The notes beneath the pieces were generated by a model. It was not told the DNA's origin. It did no database searches and was given only the letters and a program-made list of their open reading frames with translations. A stretch of 31,009 bases of DNA from Apiotrichum sp. Y4204 (Eukaryota; Basidiomycota; Tremellomycetes; Trichosporonales; Trichosporonaceae): positions 1 through 31,009 of the forward strand of contig JAMYHL010000152.1 in the NCBI GenBank assembly GCA_025531455.1, given 5' to 3'. The translations under genes and the position numbers were made by a program. Shown here one piece after another: positions 1 to 10,631 of this stretch. Positions within the stretch are counted from its first letter, which is position 1. Each line of letters begins with the position of its first letter.

Positions 1-510
1 TCCACGTCCACACACAAAACACGTCCGGACGCCACACACCAACTCGTACGTAAATGCTACCGATATACTAGCGAAGATTAGATATTCTCTCAAAATCCTT
101 ATCGGCCGCATAGGGAACCAGACATTCCTAATCAAGCTTCCTAATCACTTTCCTAATGAAATCTTTGCATCCTGGGTCCCCCGACCCACGTCTGGACGGC
201 GTCCGGACCTGAGACCTGGGTCTGTGATATAAATCTCGAGACTCATGAGAGGGAGTGCGATATAAGTCTGGAACGATGAGCATATGTCAACATTCTCAAC
301 AACCCTCACCATGGGTCACTTACATCCCCTCCGGCTGTCCTATCAGAGACACACTCTCCTGACTGCCAACATACTTCCGGCAGCTTGTTGGGAATAAACA
401 TGTAGCTGAATGGAAGCCCATGAGGAATCGCATCTCGGGGTCTATTGAATCTCTGCGCTCCACGTTCTCGCCCCGACTCCGCCCCTCCCGGGCCACTATG
501 AAAACTATCG
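1..510. other. Left-edge non-coding stretch downstream of the SNF2 gene
   Basis: No convincing gene was found here. It lies 3' of the SNF2-type gene (which ends at 511 on the minus strand) and probably carries its 3' UTR and polyadenylation signals. It contains a perfect 11-bp inverted repeat (GTCCGGACGCC at 23-33, its complement at 198-208) and two imperfect copies of a GATATAAxTCT-type block near 225-285. A minus-strand open frame at 320-592 overlaps the end of the SNF2 gene but shows no recognisable protein. Confidence 0.5.
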
Positions 511-3500
511 CTATGGTGCAGACCCCAAGAGCATGGCAACCTGCAATTGGTCCACACGGCTCCAAAGACGGGTCTCGAGTGTGGCCTTCCAATCAAGCGG
601 CTGTAAAGAGGGGAAGGAATCCTCGGACGCCAGAGCCATGCCCGCATCGACAGCCGCGAGTCGGAGTCGAAGCATACCCTGCTCATCGTATTTATCGTTG
701 TATGCGAGTTTGCCTTCCAAAGTGATATATTTGGCCAGAATGAGTTCTGGAAACGGATGGGTCTGAGTGACATTCTGCAAACGTGCAGTTGTCTGCAGGA
801 TCTTCTCGGCCGTCTCAATTCGCCTAGAGTCAGTTTTGCTTTCGGCAGGAGGAAGTGCGTACTGTGTCTGTGACTCTTTACTGCCCACGGGGCTGAGAAC
901 CCGCCGCATCCATCGACGAATGCTGTCCATCGCCCGTGTGGTATCTGTGTCGGTATCGAAGGGCTGAAGATGGTCCAACTGGTGTTTCGACTCCTGCAGC
1001 GACCATAGTCTCATGCGGGAAATGACACGGGCTAGTGCGTCTGGCACACCAATGCCAAGATAATCTTGAACAAGGGATGGGTCCAAGAATGGTGCTTCGT
1101 GAAAGTTGACGCAACCAGGCATGTCATCGTCGACGCGCAAGTCGATATCAGCAGGGACGCCGTAGCGGCGTCCCCTGACCTTTTTAATGATCTTGCCACC
1201 AAAACCTCCCGCATGATTCCTTAGATCCTCAGTGCTTTTATCGGGATTCACGGTGTGGTCGCTGCAGCCGGTTTCCTCGCCGTCACCGGTTTCCTCGCCG
1301 TCGCCGGTTTCCTCGCTGTCACCGGTTTCCTCGCCGTCATGGTCGTCGTTGGAAAGGGTGATCTCAGTGTACTCCCTGCAGAGCTGGCTCAGCAGGGAGT
1401 CTTCGATATACGGCAATAGAAGAGAGCCAGGGAACACCGTCAGACCGTATGGAGTGAATGACCCGTTGTCGTCAAGCAGAGCGGCGAGAAGCCAAAGAAG
1501 GCCGTCGGAATCGCGGATTCCAGGGACAGTACACTGCAGTACGACATGCAGAAGTTTGGCATCAAGAGCCGTGTCGCCAGGCCTTTTGGACTTCAGGTTC
1601 TGCAAAAGGCGCGAACCGCGAATGAATCCCAGGAACTGATCTGTCGGGAAGCCCTCGCTGTCGGCTCTAGGGTCGGGCTCATCTCCAACGAACAGCGCAA
1701 GTTTCTCCTGGTCCTTCCTGCGATTGAAGCGACTCGTAGGGATCGTTTCGAGGCCCATAGTGACAATGTGTTTGATCGACTGAATAATTGGAGAACGGTG
1801 GCGCATTCGGCTGCCTCGATACACGACATCGCCGTCCTGGAAGAGATGACCCTCAGGACGCTGAAAGTCCACCTCACGTGCCTTGTTGAAGAGCTTCATG
1901 AGCTCATACTTGGTGCGCAGAATCTCGAACATTGGTACGTCGTACGTTTCCGCGGCCAAGTATAGTGTGACATGGGTCTCGCGAAGTTGTCCCATTCTTG
2001 CAATCCGTCCGGTCTACTGCGTCAGTATCTATCGAGTTCAGTGACCTGCCTGTTGCTTCAGCTTCTGGTACGTCCAGGGACAGTCCAAAATGAGTAGCCG
2101 GTTAGCGCGCTGGAGGTTCAGACCTTGCCGGCCCACATCGGAGATAATGAGGACGCGACATGGGCGCGACTCGTACACAAATAACGCGTGTTTGTGGAAA
2201 AACCACACTGGCGCAGACGGGTGATCGATGTCGTCGTTGAACTGCTGAAGTTTCTGGCGTCGTGCCTCGATACCGTCTTTACCGGTGATAGTCATGGCGA
2301 ACACCCCTCGCACTGCCGCCTGCGCGAGGAGCATTTTCATCATCTCAACGGATTGAGTTGTGATGATCAGCTTCTCCTTCAACGCAGGCTCCTTGACCAG
2401 CGCTACCTTTTGCTTCCAGTGATGCACGTCATTGAACATAACGGCGAGAGGGGCCCATGCCCTTTGCACTGGCGGGGCAAGACCGATATGACTGGCATTA
2501 CGATCCCCGTAACGGGAGCATCGACGAGCGAGGTGCGCAAACGACTTGCCAGGCGTGTCACCGACAACATTGTCATACTCGTCTTGATGTCGTTCGGAGA
2601 GCTCACACCATTCCACCTTGAAGTGCGATCTCGGTAATTTAAGAATCCCCTGTCCTCGACGGATGATCAGATCGTTGAGAAGGTGGAGGGTTGGGTGAAT
2701 CACCTTGGGGTCAGTTACTCTGGCAATTTTGATTGACATGTTCTGGGTGTGGCTTCCCATGAGATTCTCACCTGTTCCAACAGCTCTGTCGCGTATCTTT
2801 CGAGACCGTGTTTCAGATCTGGCGGTATTTCAGGGTGGTAATGGAAATCATCATCCATTTCCTGGGCCGTGTCCGTCGCCTCCATGACGTCGTTTTCCTC
2901 AGAGCCGGTGTTGGTTTGGGCGGCGTCGTTTTGCGTCTCAGTAACGATATGGTCTTTGAATGCGTTTTCATCGCCCTTGATTTCGTCTTCAGCGTCATCG
3001 ACTACGCTTTCCCCTTCTTCATTGTCAAAGTGGTACTCGTCCTCCTCATTACCTCCTGGGTCCTCAATCTGGGTGTGACGAAGTGTCCAGCCGGCCAGAC
3101 GTTCCTGCAGATTGCGACGCTGCACCGAAAGTGCTTCATGTCGCGCCACGATCTTCAGTACGGCAGGGAGACAATCGCCAAACTGGAAAGCCCGATCTGA
3201 CATTTCCAGCTCCCCCGTTGCTTTAGTCGGATAAATGATGAAACCAATGTCAGCAGCTTGGGTGTCGGGCATCGTAGCAGAGGGCCGCCCTCTGTTGGCG
3301 GATGCTGTCGATCTCTGTGGAGAAAAATAAGGCCTTCGATCCAAAATCTGCGGCATGCCCAGCTGGCGACAAATATTGAACAGATCTTTGACCGAGCTGT
3401 CGATGGGCGTCGCAGTACCTCCAATAACAACGCATCCCTGCTCGCAGAGACGGCGTAGCGCGGCGCCTTTGAGTGTGTCCGCCATTTTGTAGTCGTGCAC

Positions 3501-6500
3501 CTCGTCCACGAATACCGTCTCATAGAGGACTTTCTGGTTGAGGATGGACCACTCGAAAGTTGTCGCGGTGCTATCGTCATTCAGTCTTCCCGGTGTACTT
3601 TGAGCGTGGGCCCTTAGGGTTTCGTCGGTACAAAGGAATAACGTGTCACGATCATCGTGAGGTGAATGTACAGTACCGAGCTTCTGAGCGTGTTCCAGCG
3701 AGAATCGTCGGTTTCCTAATTGACACACAATAAAGTGCTCGGGGTCGAGGTGGATGGAGGCGGCTTTGTAGTGCTCAGACACAATGGAGATTGTAGACAC
3801 AAATAAGTGGCGACGCACGGTCGAGTTGGAGACAGCCGACAGCCGGCGGCGTCGCCATCCGATCCAGTCGGACTGACCACCAAAAACAGCTGGAGAATAG
3901 GTTGGGTCTAGTTTGAGTCGTCGAGAATAGTAGCGAATCACAGCCATCACAAGAAGTGGGATTAATGTCTTGCCAAGGCCAACCGCGTGAGCCAGGAGCG
4001 TCACCCATCGATCTCGATGCTGAAACCCATTCGATACGATTCTTGCGACGGCCGACAATTGATGAGCTTTGGGGAATACGTTCTTGATATACGGGAATGG
4101 AACGTTATTCCGAGCGGCAATGTAGGCAGTGTCGGTTGCACCTTGTTCACGAGCCAGTGCGGCTTGCGCCCGTTCACGCTGTTCGGCGGGGACGTGGTCC
4201 TCTAGCCCAAGATAACAAATAAGCGCGTACGGATCCATGTTCGCAAACTCAGTGTCGCCCAGATCTCCAACGCAGTCGAGAACCTCCGAGTCGTCTGCCA
4301 ATTCTGGAACGTCTAGGAGGGATGCGAGCTGATGGTCTACCACTTGTCGGTCATAGGAGTTTACCTCCATTGCGTCCTCTTGAGTCTTGTCTTGTGCAGA
4401 CCCTTCGGATGGTCCATGTTTGGATGATTCGGTCACGTCCATGGCGTCATCAGTCGTCGTGGGCGCGCCATTTTCTTTTGCGGCCCACTCGTAGTCTACC
4501 GTTCGCGCCAAGTTGATGAGCCATCGGGGTGGCCGAGCCTCGTAGTCGGAATACTTGTTTAGGGTCAAAAGAAGCTTATCGAAGTCAGGAAGGTCGTAGT
4601 TGTCGTTCAAAACGGTCGCCCGCCACATGTCGAACCAGACTGCTTCCGAATCCCGATCCAATTTGACAAGCTTTTTCCGAGCTTCCTCTTCTTGCTCCTG
4701 ATAAACGTTTGCGAATGCGAGCATTGCCTTGCGGATCATTCTCGAGTAATGCGCCCGGTACGACGACGAACTCTTACGCGCCTCACGGCTGCAGCCGTCA
4801 ATGTTTTCATGTTCGCTGCCAGGTTCGTGCTCAGCCCAGGAAAGCGTAACATCGTCGTAAACACTACGCCTGTAAACCGCCGCGTATTCGCCAAACACAG
4901 CGGCTGCCACCTCCAAAAGGAATGAGTCGTTTTTGAAGTGGAAGACGTAGTTTTCGCGATGTTTGGGCGGGACGCACCGAGCTGACATGCTACGCCGTCG
5001 AGCAACATCAACCATCTTCAACCGAACCAACTTGACAATTGGTTGCAGTGCCTCTTCCAGTTGAAGTGCGACCCACGGCGGTACGCGCTCGAGGCTGACA
5101 CCACGTCGATCGTCCAGACACATATTGATGTCAGGACAAACGATGTGTGTGTCGCGATCACCCCCTTTGTCGACCCACTTCTTCCATAGAGCAGAAGCTC
5201 GTGTCTCCATCTGCTTCGCATCACGTCGGTTTGAGGTGCTGGGCTCATCGACAAGCGGAAGAGGATATTGGTAAAATTCCCGCAAAGGAGGCCCGTCCCA
5301 GAAAGTCTGCAATTAGAATGTTTTCAAGAAGGAAGTGAAAACCTCTACTCACTCTGGTAAACTCTTCTTCCTTATCCACCTTCCCCTCCTTTTCCTTCTC
5401 CTTCCTCTTTCCCTTCCCATTTCCCTTTTCCCGCTTGCCGACGAGTTGACTTTTTCGGAGACGGCATTCTGCCATCAAAAAAGCGTGATTCACCTCGAGA
5501 TATTTCAGAGTCTGGTCAAGTGCTTCTCGTTCTGGTAGTCGGCCTGTGGCTGCTTGATAACGTTCGAGCTGTACCTTGAGGTGGGGGTTCTGGAACGGAT
5601 CGAAGGGTAACAATAACAAACCATGGCGCAGCGTCAATCGGTTGCCGGTCCCATGGACAAATAAGCTGATGTCTACATCAGACAGGCGAGTAGCTGTGAG
5701 TCGAGCGCTCCTGGAGGGCTGTTCGATGGCGTGGCCCTTTCTTTCGGACGGCAAGTGGGAGGAGAATCTGATGGTGGGGAGTTTGTCCTGCACCAACTTC
5801 TTCAGCGCGTCGTTCACGTGCGCTCTCTCATCAGTTTCGCTGTCGTAAAGGTCGTCGCCATCTTCGCGGTAATCACCTGGTCGAACGAAAGGCACGGGAG
5901 ACATGCCCTCGTGATATGAGTCGTCATCGTCATCGATACCGTCCTTGAGGGCAATAGATAGGGACGGAGGAAGTTGAGCTATAGAGTGATACTTGTGGTG
6001 TTCAAGCACATTGCTTCTTCCTTTTTTGGTCATCTGGTAAACGAGAACAAACGTGTCGTTGGTGGTATCGTTGTCCGAGTTCGAGCCATGACTTTTGCCC
6101 TCACCTCCGACGGTTTGCTGGCTTTCAACTCCGACTGCGTTCTGGCTTGCAACGGGAGTACCCTGGCCGTCGCTGTCGCTAGGAACTGCTGTTGACTCGC
6201 TACGCCGATCACTTGCTGTTAATTCGCTACGCCGGTCACTTGCAAAATCCACCGAGTCGTCTCTTTGGACGAATCCACGTGGAATCTCAGAATCTTCTGG
6301 TTCGTCGTAGTCATTGTACTCGCCATGGTAAAAGAGCTCATCGTCGTCGTCGCCATCGTCATGGTCATCGTCTTGATACTGGTCGTCTTGACCATCGACG
6401 ACGAGGGGCTCATGCTCATACAGGTGTTCGTCGCCGTCGTCCTGTTCACGGATGTTTAATGATTCCAAGGAAGGAATATCTCCTTCAGAACTCTCAATGG

Positions 6501-6852
6501 CCTCGTCCTGAGACACATCAGCGAAAATCACAGGTCCAAACTCAATCTGACTTACAAGCACATAAGCTCGATAGCCCTCGGCCTCCTCATCATCCCCCTC
6601 GTCATCCTCATTCCCACCCTCGTCCTCATCTTCGTCCTCATCAACAATAACGACACGGCGTTTAGCGGGGCGCGAGGAGGGCCTTGCCTGATCCGGGAGC
6701 GATTGGGAGCTTGGAATCCTTCGACGTTTTGGCCGCTTCAAATGTCAGATGCGTTCATTAACTTGGACAAAACAACTCACAGATACCGATAACTCGATAT
6801 GCTCCCCCATCTCGTCCGGGTCAATAGGTCGACCCTTCTGATGATGGGACAT
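511..6852 (-). CDS. Very large SNF2/Swi2-family DNA-dependent ATPase (about 2061 aa)
   Basis: Five coding exons on the minus strand: 6852-6781, 6735-5353, 5306-2772, 2742-2050 and 2013-511, keeping one frame (6186 nt). The start ATG at 6852 gives MSHHQKGRP; the frame at 6741 has no ATG, so a first exon is needed. The N-terminal quarter is highly acidic (Asp/Glu runs, about residues 50-270). The ATPase core follows: Walker A AHAVGLGKT (Lys about 931), Walker B DEVH (about 1086-1089), motif III-like GGTATP (about 1115), a long acidic insert between the two lobes (about 1200-1330), motif V ISDVGRQGLNL and motif VI QQTGRIARMGQ (about 1559-1570). This is the two-lobed SNF2 translocase plan, expected to remodel nucleosomes or DNA-protein complexes in the nucleus. 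I cannot assign it to a named subfamily. The third intron (2743-2771) would be only 29 nt and the fourth (2014-2049) has a GC-AG border, so both joins need transcript support. Confidence 0.8.
1268..1339 (-). repeat. Four tandem 18-bp units inside the SNF2-type coding region
   Basis: Four near-identical 18-bp units (plus-strand CCGGTTTCCTCGCCGTCR) run head to tail at 1268-1285, 1286-1303, 1304-1321 and 1322-1339. On the coding strand each unit encodes six residues of the type EETGDG/EETGDS. The unit length is a multiple of three, so copy-number change would keep the frame. It sits in the C-terminal region after the helicase motifs. Confidence 0.9.
6194..6247 (-). repeat. Two-copy 27-bp direct repeat in the SNF2-type gene N-terminus
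   Basis: Two adjacent near-identical 27-bp units encode SDRRSELTA and SDRRSESTA on the minus strand. They lie in the acidic, low-complexity N-terminal part of the SNF2-type protein and look like a recent in-frame duplication. Confidence 0.75.
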
Positions 6853-7889
6853 ATTCAGTGATAGCAGAAATGGCGAATGAAAGTGGGTGCAGAATGTTAG
6901 TCAGGTTACAGGGAGGCTGGGTGATTTGAAGGAAGGAAGGAGGTAGAATGGGAGAATGGAGAAGATCAGAATCGCAAAGAAGAGGGGAATGCAAAACACA
7001 CAGAGCCGAAATGTATGCACGGGCCCATATTCCCATTGAAGTGCGAGGCCCGAGGAAGCTGAAAGCTGGAAGCAGGCTGTGCCGCTGTGTCTTCCTTGTG
7101 TATCTCCCGAACTCCCGTGAGCCTGCACCTGCCTTGTGGCCGGCCTGGCCGGTGTGCTGCCCGAGCATGTGCCTATGGATGTTTGTCTGTTGTGGTCAGG
7201 GTGTTTCGGTCTTTTACATCTTGAAGAACAACATCTTGAAGAACAATGTGTAATTGTGCATTTCGCAAAACGGGCAGTGCTCTGCTCACAATCTCCGTGC
7301 AGCTGACCTGTGCTGACTGTGGTGACGTTCATCAGTAATCAGTCAGCACCACAATACATCACTGCGAAGGCGTTTGGGGCCAGAGCGGAGCAAGGAAGAG
7401 GGCAGGAGGGTTGCCGAATTGATGAATTGGGGAGTTTGGAAGGAAGTGTGGATGGTGGGTGCGATTGTACGCGATTGTTGGTGAAGAAGAACTTCAAGAC
7501 GGTCAGAGCCCAGAGGGGGCTTGTCACGAGATGTCCTACGAGACCCCGTAGCTAGCTCTTGGGGGGGTTCTCACAAACACTCGAACAGTGGTGGCTGTCC
7601 GCGTACGGCCCAGCAGACCTCCACATGGCCTCATACTACAGTCTTGTAAACCGTCGAGCAAAGTACCAGCCACTGGACCGTGTTCTCCCTAACATATGTA
7701 TCGTCCTCTTGTCTCACTGCTAGCATCACTGCTATCCGTATTACTGGTGCCGAGTACGCCGTAAGGAATCCTGGACGCCCGGTGCAATCAGCCCTGACAC
7801 GGGGCGGCGTACCACAGTGGCCACAGACCCATTCAGTAACAGGGCGATCGTACTGCGAAGGACAGGCATGGTCAATATGCCAATGTATT
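6853..7889. other. Intergenic: upstream region of the SNF2-type gene
   Basis: This stretch should contain the promoter of the minus-strand SNF2-type gene. A GGAA-repeat tract near 6928-6942 reads as a pyrimidine tract on the coding strand. A 15-bp direct duplication (CATCTTGAAGAACAA) lies at about 7218-7247. Open frames here are short, lack splice-supported extension and match no family I know; I see no gene. Confidence 0.5.
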
Positions 7890-8410
7890 GGTTGTGCCCA
7901 ACGTAGCCATTGTGCCATCGTGGCCATTGTGAAAGGCCATGTTTTCGACCGTTTCGCCCAGCGCCTCAAGATCCTGCGCGAGAAGGCTATCGATCTTGAC
8001 GCTAAGTTCTCCGGGCACGGCTTCCGTGTCACGGTTTCGTACAGACTTGTCTTCCAGATTCCAACGCCTCACACCGCACCCACCGCCAACAACTTTGCCC
8101 GGTGGAGGGCGTCCCGCGTGACGAGCCGCGTCCTCGAGGCGATTGTTCTGAGCTGACTCAATCTCTACCGCGACTCGACTGGCAACGACTACAAGAACGG
8201 TGCTATCTGGGACGAGCTAGAACACGCTTACATGCCTTCAAACACCCACTCACCTCTTGTCTAGCCGTTTCAGACGGCATTCGCCTCCGACAGCGGCTCG
8301 GCGCGTTCTCTTCCTAAGGCAAAGCGCCTGGCAGCGGCGGAGACAGGGGGAACACCGACGAAGGTAACGCCAAGTCGAACCGCCTGTGGATCCTCGAGAA
8401 CAACAAGGCG
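7890..8410 (+). pseudogene. Coding-like remnant, unidentified, with in-frame stops
   Basis: From about 7928 the plus strand has C/G-ending codons like those of real genes here and reads GHVFDRFAQRLKILREKAI and onward to a TGA at 8154-8156. The same frame continues past that stop through LYRDSTGNDYKNGAIWDEL to a TAG at 8262-8264. A different frame after 8266 gives an Ala/Lys-rich stretch (RSLPKAKRLAAAETGGTP). No start context, full domain or splice set joins these blocks. I do not recognise the family. It could be a decayed gene, a retro-copied fragment, or an unrecognised multi-exon gene. Confidence 0.3.
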
Positions 8411-8539
8411 AGACGCCCTCTCTGAGTGCCTAACGCGTGGAAGATGGAAACAGTTTATACACTGATGTACACGGTGGATGTAGGAATGAGGGATGTAAAG
8501 GTGAAGCAGTGAGATTGGATCCCGTCATCTGTGGTGGTT

Positions 8540-8556
8540 CCCGGGTAATACCCGGG
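8540..8556. repeat. Perfect hairpin downstream of TEF1
   Basis: CCCGGGT, a 3-nt spacer, then ACCCGGG form a perfect 7-bp inverted repeat about 200 nt beyond the TEF1 stop codon. It may lie in the 3' UTR or just past the cleavage site. A role in 3'-end formation or mRNA stability is possible but is inference only. Confidence 0.55.
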
Positions 8557-8751
8557 GGGTGAGTGGGGTAAATGGAAGCGGTGTTAGTCTCAAGTCCAAC
8601 AATGCTATCTGGGCATGCTGCGTCGGGGTCGATGGAGGCGACACATCTCTGTTCGTAACTCTGCAATTGGAATCAGGCGCTATGCATACACAATCGCCTG
8701 CACTAAAAAAGTATCTCAAACGAACGGGCGATGAACACTCGATGAAGAGGT

Positions 8752-10349
8752 TTACTTCTTCTTGGCGGCCTTCTCAGCCGACTTGGTGGTCTTGCCACCC
8801 TTGCCGTCGGTCTTCTCGACCGACTTGATGACGCCGACGGCGACGGTCTGGCGCATGTCACGGACTGGATAGTCAGCAAAGGCTCACAAAAAGAACAAAA
8901 GAAAAAAAAAAAATCGTAAAAAATCGAGAAAAATGCGGAAAAATCTTTCTCGACGTCGCCGACGACGACGACGACGAGTAGAACACGCAGAACTCGTTAA
9001 AACACGTACCAGCGAACCTTCCGAGGGGCGGGTACTCCTGGTAAGTCTCAACACAGAGGGGCTTCTGCGAGACGAGCTTGACGATGGCGGCGTCGCCCGA
9101 CTTGACGAACTTGGGGTTGGCCTCCATGGTCTTACCGGTACGGCGGTCGATCTTCTCGATGAGCTCCTCGAACTTGCAGGCAATGTGGGCGGTGTGGCAG
9201 TCGAGGACGGGGGTGTAGCCGGCCGAGATCTGACCGGGGTGGTTGAGGACGATGACCTGGGCGTTGAACGAAGCGGCCTCCTTGGGGGGGTCGTTCTTGG
9301 AGTCACCGCAGACGTTTCCACGACGGATGTCCTTGATGGAGACGTTCTTGACGTTGAAGCCGACGTTGTCTCCGGGGAGACCCTCGGGGATCTGCTCGTG
9401 GTGCATCTCGACCGACTTGACCTCAGTGGTCACGTTGGTAGGAGCGAAGGTGACGACCATACCGGCCTTGATGACACCAGTCTCGACACGGCCGACGGGG
9501 ACAGTGCCGATACCGCCGATCTTGTAAACGTCCTGGAGGGGAAGACGGAGGGGCTTGTCGGTGGGGCGCTGGGGGGGGTCGATGGCGTCGATGGCCTCGA
9601 GGAGGGTCTTGCCCTTGGCGGAGCCGGCCTTGGTCTCCTTGGTCCATCCCTTGTACCAGGGCATGTTGGCGGTCTCCTCGATCATGTTGTCGCCGTGGAA
9701 GCCCGAGATGGGGACGAAGGGAACCGACTTGGGGTTGTAGCCGACCTTCTTGATAAAGCCCGAAGCCTCCTTGACGATCTCGTTGAAGCGGTCCTCCGAC
9801 CACTTGGCGGTGTCCATCTTGTTGCAAGCAACAATGAGCTGACGGACACCGAGGGTGAAGGCGAGAAGAGCGTGCTCGCGGGTCTGGCCCTCCTTGGCGA
9901 TACCGGCCTCGAACTCACCGACACCCGAGGCGATGATGAGAATGGCGCAGTCAGCCTGCGAGGTACCGGTGATCATGTTCTTGATGAAGTCACGGTGGCC
10001 GGGGGCGTCAATGACGGTGACCTGGTAGCGGGGGGTCTCGAACTTCCAGAGGGCAATGTCGATGGTGATACCACGCTCACGCTCGGCCTTGAGCTTGTCA
10101 AGGACCCAGGCGTACTTGAACGAACCCTTGCCGAGCTCGGCGGCCTCCTTCTCGAACTTCTCGACGGTACGCTTGTCGATACCACCGCACTTGTAGATAA
10201 GGTGGCCGGTGGTGGTCGACTTGCCGGCGTCGACGTGACCGATGACGACGACGTTAACCTGCATGGTCAGTCATGATCGGGTGAATGAAAATTTTTCGCA
10301 TCTTCATCGCGCTCTTGATTCAACGTACGTGAAGCTTGTCCTTGCCCAT
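8752..10349 (-). CDS. TEF1: Translation elongation factor 1-alpha (EF-1A, 460 aa)
   Basis: Three exons on the minus strand: 10349-10329 (MGKDKLH), 10258-9010 and 8864-8752, ending in the usual Lys-rich tail (SAEKAAKKK). It is the GTPase that delivers aminoacyl-tRNA to the ribosome A site in the cytosol. The G motifs are intact: GHVDAGKST (about 14-22), DAPGH and NKMD. The beta-barrel domains 2 and 3 follow, and the 460-residue length is normal for fungal EF-1A. The introns are 70 nt (10259-10328) and 145 nt (8865-9009). Joining at the second intron restores [15 protein letters not shown], the conserved C-terminal block. Codons are almost all C/G-ending, fitting very high expression. A 5' UTR intron is likely (separate entry). 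Confidence 0.98.
8865..9009 (-). other. TEF1 intron 2 with low-complexity tracts
   Basis: This 145-nt intron carries an A-run near 8892-8903 (a T-run on the coding strand, close to the acceptor) and a CGA/CGTC triplet-like tract at about 8949-8977. It is roughly three to four times longer than most introns in the window. Donor GTACGT and acceptor CAG are clear. Confidence 0.8.
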
Positions 10350-10363
10350 TTTTACTGGTTTTG

Positions 10364-10631
10364 CTGGGAATGTTAGCGAAAAGTGGCAGAAAGATGTGGC
10401 AACACGGATGAGAACAAAAACTCGCCACCCAGTCGGCACCACGTCAGCCACCCCAAGAGGGTTGCGTGCCGATGGTGTCGCAGCCCGAGCGATGCGCGCC
10501 TCGCAAGAGTTGTCTCCAAAAGCCTCTCGACCAAGCTCGAGTCAGACAATGGGTGCCACAGCCTCGACTGGGCTCCAAACTCTCCTCGCAGCGGCGAGCA
10601 GCTCGGTGCGGGCGATGACAGTGAGGCTCAC
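10364..10631 (-). promoter_or_regulatory. Probable 5' UTR intron of TEF1
   Basis: On the minus strand a CTAAC branch site followed by ATTCCCAG ends at 10364, only 15 nt before the TEF1 ATG at 10349. A matching donor (GTGAGC after a CT-rich tract) starts at 10631, giving a 268-nt leader intron. Leader introns are common in highly expressed fungal TEF1 genes and often raise expression. The acceptor is well supported by sequence; the donor is the best of several possible ones. Confidence 0.55.

Noticed and set aside
320..592. 90-codon minus-strand frame as an extra C-terminal exon of the SNF2-type gene
   Set aside because: The main frame ends cleanly at 511 and no good donor just before that stop joins the two frames.
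8933..10276. 447-codon open frame on the plus strand
   Set aside because: It is the antisense shadow of TEF1, produced by its strong codon bias; the composition (Leu/Asp/Gly/Val-rich) is typical of such shadows and the minus strand encodes an unmistakable EF-1A.
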